DNA from: Sedimenticola sp.
GTDB lineage: Bacteria > Pseudomonadota > Gammaproteobacteria > Chromatiales > Chromatiaceae
Reading direction: 5' to 3'
DNA length: 10,420 bases
NCBI GenBank assembly: GCA_027038775.1
Contig: JALWGP010000232.1
Location: 1-10,420 of the forward strand
Position 1 is the first letter of the stretch. Every line of letters starts with the position of its first letter. Positions 5,437-10,420 of this stretch are shown here, piece after piece. The notes under the pieces were generated by a model. That model worked only from the letters and a program-made list of their open reading frames with translations. It had not been told where the DNA came from and did not search any database. The position numbers were made by a program, and so were the translations under genes.

Positions 5437-7614
5437 ATGAGGAGAGAGATCTTGGAGACCGATTTTCTCGACCAGGTCCGCTTCGTGACCGTCGAGTCCA
5501 CCGACCCGGGCGACCGTCCGCTCGATGAGATACTTGGCGGCTACGGGTTGGACGCCGTGCCCGCCACCGGCGAGCCGGCGGTGGCGGACGAGCTGGACCG
5601 CCACGAGATCGTGGTGCTGGTGGCGGACCTGCAGGCGCGTGGCGTCGACACCTTCGGCCTGGTGAAGCGCATCAAGCGGCGGAAGCATTACGTGCCCGTG
5701 ATCCTTGTCACCAAGCTGGACGACGTTAACCTGCCGCTGGCCGTGACCGAACTGCACGTGGGCCACTACGTGCCCAAGCCGGTGGATCCCGACCGGCTCA
5801 TGGCCGAGGTGACCCGGTGCACGGGCTACCTCCACGAGCGACTCGAGCGGGAGCGCATGGCGGCGGAGGAACGGGCCATCGGTGCGTTGTTGCGGTTGTC
5901 GCTGCAGCCCATCGCCCTGCAGGAGTACCTGCAGGCCGCGCTGGAGCTGCTGCTGCAGGCGGTCACCTGGCTCAGGATCCTGCCCAGGGGCGCCATCTTC
6001 CTGGCGCGAGAGGGAGAGGGGGGCGGCTATCTCAATATGGTCGCCCAGTACCAATTGAGCCCGGAGCTGCACGGCCTCTGCGCCCGCGTGGAATTCGGCC
6101 AGTGTCTCTGCGGCCGCGCCGCCGAGTCGAAGGAGATCCAGTTCGCCGCCTGCCTCGACCACCGCCACGAGATCCGCTTCGAGGGGATCCAGCCCCACGG
6201 CCACTACAATGTGCCCCTGCTGCACGAAGGGCGGACCATCGGCGTCATCGTCTTCTACCTGCCCCACGGGCACCGGCCGCTGTTCCACGAGGAGGCCTTC
6301 CTGCGCAGGGTGGCGGACACCCTCAGCATGGGCATCATCCGCCGTACCCAGTCCAGCGCGCTGAAGGAGGCAGTGAGCGCCGCCAGCCAGGCCGTGGGCC
6401 AGCTGGAGAGCATCACCCGCAACCTCTCCGGCATTATCTTCCGGCGCATCGACCACCCGGACGGCCGGGTGGAGTACCCCTACATCAGTTCCTCGGAGAA
6501 GGAGCTGGGGTTCTTTCCCTCCCGGCTGCTCAAGGAGGGACTCTTGGAGGGGTTCGAGCTCGTGCACCTGTCCGACCGGGAGGGCGTGCGGGATGCAATG
6601 GCGAGGGCAGCCGAAAAGATGGCTCCCATGTCCACGGATTTCCGCCTGCTGCTGGAAAACGGTGATACCCGCTGGATGCACTGCAGCGCCTATCCCACGC
6701 GGCTGGACGATGGTGCCATTCGCTGGGATGGCCTGCTGCTGGACGTGGAGGACCGCAAGTCGCTGGAGGCCCAGCTGGTGCAGTCGCAGAAGCTGGAGGC
6801 GGTGGGCCAGCTGGCCGCCGGCATCGCCCACGAGATCAATACGCCCACCCAGTACGTCTCGGACAATACCCATTTTCTCCAGGAGTCCTTCGAAGAGCTG
6901 TTCGGCCTCATCGGCGAGTACCGCAGGCTGGTGGAGGCGGCGCAGGAGGGGGCCCCGGACCGTGAGCTCATCGAGCGGATCCTGCGGCTCGAGGAGGAGG
7001 TGGACCTGGAATATCTCGAGGAAGAGATCCCGCAGGCGCTGGAGCAGGCGATGGAGGGGCTCAGGAAGATCGCCACCATCGTGCGGGCCATGAAGGAGTT
7101 CTCCCACCCGGGATCCGAGGACCGAGAGGCCATCGACGTCAACAAGTTGCTGGCCAACACGGTGACCATCTCGCGTAACGAGTGGAAGTACGTGGCCGAG
7201 GTGGAGATGACGCCGGAGGAGGGGCTCCCTCCCGTGATGGGCTTCTCCAACCAGCTCGGCCAGGTCTTCCTGAACCCCATCGTCAACGCGGCCCACGCCA
7301 TCGCCGGGGCGGGGGGGGAGAAGCTCGACGTGGAGGGGCGCATCCGGGTCTCCACCCGGCTCATCGGAAGGGAGCTGGAGGTGCGCATCGAGGACAATGG
7401 CCCTGGCATTCCCGAGGAGCTGAGGGACAAGGTCTTCAACCCCTTCTTCACCACCAAGGAGGTGGGCAAGGGGACGGGGCAGGGGCTGGCCATCGCCCAC
7501 GACATCGTCAAGAAGCACGGCGGCGTCCTGTCACTGGAAGATGCGCCGGGTCACGGAGCGCTCTTCATCATCCGCCTGCCGGTGGCCGGGCTCGGCGCGG
7601 AGGCGGCGGTATGA
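5437..7614 (+). CDS. Sensor histidine kinase: receiver-like + GAF + PAS + HisKA/HATPase
   Basis: A 725-aa soluble kinase. Residues about 14-125 form a receiver-like fold: D64 sits where the phosphoacceptor is expected, with T92 and K114 (YVPKP) in place, but the usual N-terminal acidic pair is mostly lost. GAF lies at about 145-300 and contains GQCLCGRA with C223 and C225; PAS at about 322-440; HisKA at about 445-560 with H465 in GIAHEINTP and a long acidic helical insert (about 500-535); HATPase at about 565-715 with N617 (N box), D653NGPG (G1) and GKGTGQGL 677-684 (G2). It should autophosphorylate H465 and pass phosphate to the two downstream regulators. ATG 5437 has a weak ribosome binding site. 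An in-frame TTG at 5452 follows a better AGGAGA and is a real alternative. The GTG at 5407 would be at the predicted transcription start and is unlikely. The stop overlaps the next start. Confidence 0.9.
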   Translation: MRREILETDFLDQVRFVTVESTDPGDRPLDEILGGYGLDAVPATGEPAVADELDRHEIVVLVADLQARGVDTFGLVKRIKRRKHYVPVILVTKLDDVNLPLAVTELHVGHYVPKPVDPDRLMAEVTRCTGYLHERLERERMAAEERAIGALLRLSLQPIALQEYLQAALELLLQAVTWLRILPRGAIFLAREGEGGGYLNMVAQYQLSPELHGLCARVEFGQCLCGRAAESKEIQFAACLDHRHEIRFEGIQPHGHYNVPLLHEGRTIGVIVFYLPHGHRPLFHEEAFLRRVADTLSMGIIRRTQSSALKEAVSAASQAVGQLESITRNLSGIIFRRIDHPDGRVEYPYISSSEKELGFFPSRLLKEGLLEGFELVHLSDREGVRDAMARAAEKMAPMSTDFRLLLENGDTRWMHCSAYPTRLDDGAIRWDGLLLDVEDRKSLEAQLVQSQKLEAVGQLAAGIAHEINTPTQYVSDNTHFLQESFEELFGLIGEYRRLVEAAQEGAPDRELIERILRLEEEVDLEYLEEEIPQALEQAMEGLRKIATIVRAMKEFSHPGSEDREAIDVNKLLANTVTISRNEWKYVAEVEMTPEEGLPPVMGFSNQLGQVFLNPIVNAAHAIAGAGGEKLDVEGRIRVSTRLIGRELEVRIEDNGPGIPEELRDKVFNPFFTTKEVGKGTGQGLAIAHDIVKKHGGVLSLEDAPGHGALFIIRLPVAGLGAEAAV
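7599..7603 (+). promoter_or_regulatory. Ribosome binding site GGAGG for the HDOD response regulator
   Basis: A perfect GGAGG lies 7 bases before ATG 7611, inside the last codons of the kinase gene. With the ATGA overlap it supports coupled but efficient translation of the regulator. Confidence 0.7.
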
Positions 7615-8819
7615 GGAACATCCTCTTCGTGGACGACGAGCAGATGGTGCTCGACGGCCTCCGGCGCATGCTCAGGCCCATGCGCAAGGAGTGGAACATG
7701 CGCTTCGTCGACAGCGGGCGCAAGGCGCTCCAGCTGATGGAGAAGGAGCACTTTGACGTCATCGTCAGTGACATGCGGATGCCGGAGATGGACGGGGTGA
7801 CCCTGCTCAACGAGGTGCGCAGCCGCCATCCCGACGTGATCCGGCTGGCCCTGTCCGGCCACTCCGACTCGGAGATGCTGCTGGAGAGCGTGAAGGCCAC
7901 CCACCAGTTCCTGAGCAAACCCTGTGACGCCGCCATGCTGAAGGATACGGTGAACCGGGCGCTCGGCCTGCGGGCGCTGCTCAAGCGGGAAGACATCGGC
8001 AGGGTCATCGCCAGGATCGAGAGCCTGCCCAGCCTGCCCACCCTCTACCAGGAGGTGATGGCGCAGGTGAGCAGCGCCGACGGCTCCCTGGCCAAGGTGG
8101 GGGAGATCATCTCCAGGGACCTGGGCATGACCGCCAAGATCCTGCAGCTGGTCAACTCCTCCTTCTTCGGGCTGAGCACCCACGTCTCCTCGCCCGCGCA
8201 GGCGGCCTCGCTGCTGGGGCTGGACACCATCCGCGGGCTGATCCTCACTTCCAAGGTCTTCAGCCAGTTCGACACCGCCCACAGCCGCCTGGATCTCGAG
8301 GCGCTCTGGGTGCACAGCACGCGGGTGGGGGCCCTCTCCCGCGAGATCGCCCGCGAGGCGGCGCTCGACCGCAGGGAACAGGACCACGCCTTCATGGCGG
8401 GCATGCTCCACGACCTCGGCAAGCTGGTTTTCGCCTGCAGCTTCACCGAGGAGTACAACCGGGTGCTGGAAGAGAACAGCGGCCAGGAGGGTGCACTCTG
8501 GAGGCTGGAGCAGGAAGCCTTCGGCTGTACCCACGCCGAGATCGGGGCCTACCTCATGGGCATCTGGGGGCTGCCCAGCACCATCGTGGAGGCCCTGGCT
8601 TACCATCACTACCCCTCGCACAGCAGCGGAGCCGGTTTCACGCCGCTGGCGGCAGTATATGTGGCCAACGTGCTGTTGACCTATCCGGCAGAGGACGGGG
8701 AGGCGCTGCGCGGGAAGATGGATTTACCGTACCTGGAGCGGCTGGGCTGCGAGGCACGTCTTCCCCGCTGGGTGGAGGCCCGTGACCGGCTCCTGGGCGG
8801 AGAGGGGGAGGCGGCATGA
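7611..8819 (+). CDS. Response regulator with HDOD output domain
   Basis: A 402-aa cytoplasmic protein. The receiver domain (1-125) has the full phosphorylation set: D8/D9 (FVDDE), phosphoacceptor D54 (SDMRMPEMDG), S82 in the switch position and K103 (SKP). After a short linker, residues about 130-340 form an HDOD domain (SLPSLPTLYQEV, ISRDLGMTAKILQLVNSSFFG, then a helical HD-like core). HDOD domains are HD-fold relatives usually without known enzymatic activity, found in signalling proteins. This copy keeps H267-D268 (MLHDLGK), H308 and H332-H333, but the last acidic ligand position appears to be N353. It starts at an ATGA overlap with the kinase stop, with GGAGG upstream, so the kinase is its likely phosphodonor. 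Output is probably through protein interaction; the target is unknown. Confidence 0.92.
   Translation: MRNILFVDDEQMVLDGLRRMLRPMRKEWNMRFVDSGRKALQLMEKEHFDVIVSDMRMPEMDGVTLLNEVRSRHPDVIRLALSGHSDSEMLLESVKATHQFLSKPCDAAMLKDTVNRALGLRALLKREDIGRVIARIESLPSLPTLYQEVMAQVSSADGSLAKVGEIISRDLGMTAKILQLVNSSFFGLSTHVSSPAQAASLLGLDTIRGLILTSKVFSQFDTAHSRLDLEALWVHSTRVGALSREIAREAALDRREQDHAFMAGMLHDLGKLVFACSFTEEYNRVLEENSGQEGALWRLEQEAFGCTHAEIGAYLMGIWGLPSTIVEALAYHHYPSHSSGAGFTPLAAVYVANVLLTYPAEDGEALRGKMDLPYLERLGCEARLPRWVEARDRLLGGEGEAA
8807..8811 (+). promoter_or_regulatory. Ribosome binding site GGAGG for the pseudo-HD-GYP regulator
   Basis: GGAGG lies 4 bases before ATG 8816, within the end of the HDOD gene. The spacing is short but usable, and the site selects this start at the second ATGA overlap of the operon. 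Confidence 0.6.
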
Positions 8820-9961
8820 GCGAGAGGGTGCTTTTCGTCGACGACGAGCTCAATGTGCTCAACGCCTACAAGCGGGCGTTGCGCAGGCAGTTCGACCTCC
8901 ACCTTGCTTCCAGCGGCCAGGAGGCGCTGGAGAGGCTGGCCGAAGAGGGCGAATATGCGGTGATCGTTTCGGACATGCGCATGCCCGGGATGGATGGCGT
9001 CGAGCTGCTTTCGCGCTTTCGTCGCGAGAGTCCGGCCACGGTGCGCATCATGCTCACCGGCAACTCGGATCAGGAGACCGCGGTCGCCGCGGTGAACGAA
9101 GGGGATGTCTTCCGCTTCCTCAACAAGCCCTGTTCGCCGCAGGAACTGGCGGCGGCGATCAACGATGGCCTGGAGCAGTACCGGCTGCAGAAGGCGGAAA
9201 AGGAGCTGCTGGAAAAGACGGTGAAAGGCAGCCTCAACGCCATGTCCGAGGTGCTTTCGCTGCTCAACCCCGAGGCCTTCGGGCGCACCGCCGGCATCCG
9301 CAAGCAGATGTGCGGCATCGTCACCGAGCTCGGGTTCGAGCCCGAGTGGTGGTTCGAACCCCTGGCCATGCTCTCCCGGATCGGCTGGGTGATCCTGCCC
9401 GACAACCTGCAGATCAAGGTTACGCGGGGGCAGGCGCTTACCGAGGAGGAAGAGCGGCTCTACCGCCAGTACCCCGAGGTGGGGGCCGAGCTGCTCTCCA
9501 GGATCCCGCGCATGGAGCGCGTGGCCGAGGCCATCCGCTACCAGGAGAAGCACTACGACGGTGGCGGTTTTCCCGAGGATTCCAGGAAGGGAGAGGCGAT
9601 TCCCTTCGGTGCCCGGCTGCTCAAGGTGGTGCTCGACTTCGACCGGGCGTTGAGTGCCGGTCTCAACCAGGAAGAAGCCCTGGGACGGCTCCACTGGAAC
9701 CGGAAACACTACGATCCGCGCATCCTGGAGGCGCTGGAGGCTGTGCTGGGAAGCAGCGAGACCCACGAAGTCATCGAGATCGATGTGCCCGGGCTGGCCG
9801 ACGGCATGCTCCTGCACCAGGACGTCACCACCCTGGATGGCCGCCTGCTGGTGCGCAAGGGGCAGCAGGTGAGTCCCACGGTGCGCCGGTTGGTCTACAA
9901 CTTCTGGGAGAACAAGAACATCCGCATCCCGATCCTGGTTTCCATGCCGGCGAAGGCGTGA
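8816..9961 (+). CDS. Response regulator with degenerate HD-GYP domain
   Basis: A 381-aa cytoplasmic protein with RpfG-like layout. The receiver (1-120) is complete: D9/D10, phosphoacceptor D53 (SDMRMPGMDG), T81 and K104 (NKP). A helical linker (120-140) leads into an HD-GYP-like domain (about 140-310) recognisable by YPEVGAELL, HYDGGGFP and IPFGARLL. The metal ligands are gone: the HD dyad is S187-R188 (MLSRIGWVILP), the HPEIG histidine is Y219, the HH pair is Y242-Q243, and GYP is GFP (251-253). c-di-GMP hydrolysis is therefore unlikely. Residues about 318-375 form a small extra module (VPGLADGMLLHQDV, DGRLLVRKGQQVS) resembling a beta-rich tail often seen after HD-type signalling domains. 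It is the last gene of the kinase operon; its stop is 15 bases from the convergent tRNA. Likely role: phosphorylation-controlled binding protein. Confidence 0.9.
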   Translation: MSERVLFVDDELNVLNAYKRALRRQFDLHLASSGQEALERLAEEGEYAVIVSDMRMPGMDGVELLSRFRRESPATVRIMLTGNSDQETAVAAVNEGDVFRFLNKPCSPQELAAAINDGLEQYRLQKAEKELLEKTVKGSLNAMSEVLSLLNPEAFGRTAGIRKQMCGIVTELGFEPEWWFEPLAMLSRIGWVILPDNLQIKVTRGQALTEEEERLYRQYPEVGAELLSRIPRMERVAEAIRYQEKHYDGGGFPEDSRKGEAIPFGARLLKVVLDFDRALSAGLNQEEALGRLHWNRKHYDPRILEALEAVLGSSETHEVIEIDVPGLADGMLLHQDVTTLDGRLLVRKGQQVSPTVRRLVYNFWENKNIRIPILVSMPAKA

Positions 9962-9976
9962 TGGGGGCGGGAAAGA

Positions 9977-10052
9977 TGGAGCCACCGAGGAGAATCGAAC
10001 TCCTGACCTACGCATTACGAGTGCGTTGCTCTACCGGCTGAGCTACGGTGGC
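9977..10052 (-). tRNA. tRNA-Thr, anticodon CGT
   Basis: Read on the minus strand, 76 bases fold into a complete cloverleaf: acceptor GCCACCG/CGGTGGC (7 pairs), D stem GCTC/GAGC, anticodon stem ACGCA/TGCGT with loop CTCGTAA, variable AGGTC, T stem AGGAG/CTCCT with loop TTCGAAT, discriminator T and encoded CCA. Anticodon CGT reads the threonine codon ACG. The gene is single, not in a tRNA cluster. Confidence 0.97.
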
Positions 10053-10094
10053 GGGAGGGCGATTATAGAAAAAGCCACTGGGCGAGTACAGCAA
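10053..10094 (-). promoter_or_regulatory. tRNA-Thr promoter with GC-rich discriminator
   Basis: A perfect TATAAT on the minus strand (10062-10067) lies 9 bases before the tRNA 5' end. The intervening CGCCCTCCC is GC-rich, like the discriminators of stringently controlled stable RNA promoters. The -35 is uncertain: TGTACT at an 18-base spacer, or a better TTGCTG (10089-10094) at an over-long 21 bases. Confidence 0.6.
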
Positions 10095-10142
10095 ACCGCG
10101 AAACCTTGCTCCGGCAGGGGTAGATATATTCCCTGGGTCCCG

Positions 10143-10163
10143 TATAGTGCTCAAATCCTGAGC
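10143..10163 (+). promoter_or_regulatory. Possible -10 box and inverted repeat upstream of the DsrC-like gene
   Basis: TATAGT (10143-10148) matches the sigma-70 -10 at five of six positions but has no clear -35. Immediately after it, GCTCA-AATCC-TGAGC (10149-10163) is a perfect 5-base inverted repeat. It would sit at or just past the transcription start, so it could be an operator or a small leader hairpin. A ribosome binding site, AGAGGA (10195-10200), lies 10 bases before ATG 10211. Confidence 0.35.
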
Positions 10164-10210
10164 AAATTACTCGGGAATTGATCGAGAACACCCAAGAGGA
10201 AGTGAGAAAG

Positions 10211-10420
10211 ATGACTGTAGAAATACCCGAACGCGACGGCGATGGCTATCTGGTGGACATGAACCAGTGGACCGAGGAGATCGGCAGGGCGATGGCGCAA
10301 GCGGACGGTTTCGAAATGACCGACGAACGCTGGGAACAGGTGCTCAAGGCGCGGGAATATTACGAGTCTTGCGGCGCGGTGCCGCCCATCCGCAAGTTCG
10401 CCAAGTACATCGACGAGGAC
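10211..10420 (+). CDS. DsrC/TusE-family sulfur-carrier-like protein (partial)
   Basis: The first 70 residues of a gene cut by the right edge. The sequence fits the DsrC/TusE/DsvC family: an N-terminal GDGYLVDMNQWTEEI strand-helix start, then MTDERWEQVLKAREYYESCGAVPPIRKFAKYI, matching the family pattern of W..V...REYY......P..R. Family members carry persulfide sulfur on conserved C-terminal cysteines, in tRNA 2-thiouridine synthesis (TusE) or in dissimilatory sulfur metabolism with DsrAB (DsrC). Those cysteines lie beyond the window, so carrier function cannot be confirmed. It is more divergent than a standard TusE or DsrC in the REYY region (KAREYYESCGAV), suggesting a paralog. ATG 10211 has AGAGGA 10 bases upstream. 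It is divergent from tRNA-Thr, with about 158 bases between them. Confidence 0.8.
   Translation, partial: MTVEIPERDGDGYLVDMNQWTEEIGRAMAQADGFEMTDERWEQVLKAREYYESCGAVPPIRKFAKYIDED

Noticed and set aside
9977..10052. tRNA-Thr as the attachment site of an integrated island
   Set aside because: No integrase gene and no duplicated tRNA 3' end were seen; the operon stop lies just 15 bases from the tRNA end without any att-like repeat.

Overview
The window is GC-rich, densely packed proteobacterial chromosome. The clearest taxonomic hints are a DsrC/TusE-family gene at the right edge, a REP-type palindromic element of a kind common in Pseudomonas and other gammaproteobacteria, and the abundance of multi-domain c-di-GMP proteins. 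Together these suggest a free-living gammaproteobacterium, possibly a sulfur oxidizer. This is inference; the sequence holds no rRNA or other decisive marker.

Layout, left to right. (1) The 3' end of recG (helicase) on the + strand. (2) Converging on it with a gap of 10 bases, a minus-strand gene for a 699-aa protein: helical sensory region, degenerate GGDEF domain, and EAL domain with all expected catalytic residues. (3) A divergent intergenic region of about 300 bases holding a REP/BIME-like pair of inverted palindromes, a small AT-rich palindrome and weak promoter-like boxes. (4) A + strand gene for an 860-aa membrane protein (two TM segments, HAMP-like linker, PAS, intact GGDEF, intact EAL). 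(5) An 86-base gap with a good match to a sigma-28 (FliA) promoter. (6) A translationally coupled three-gene operon: a histidine kinase (receiver-like domain, GAF, PAS, HisKA/HATPase), a receiver-HDOD response regulator, and a receiver protein with a degenerate HD-GYP domain. Both junctions are ATGA overlaps. (7) A minus-strand tRNA-Thr(CGU) with encoded CCA. (8) The start of a DsrC/TusE-like gene running off the right edge.

The central 9.5 kb therefore reads as a signalling island. One enzyme could make and degrade c-di-GMP, a second could degrade it, and a phosphorylation cascade has one kinase and two response regulators whose output domains (HDOD and a metal-ligand-free HD-GYP) probably act by protein contact rather than by cyclic dinucleotide hydrolysis. 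The candidate FliA promoter suggests the cascade is expressed with the flagellar regulon. No integrase, transposase, CRISPR array or phage gene is visible.
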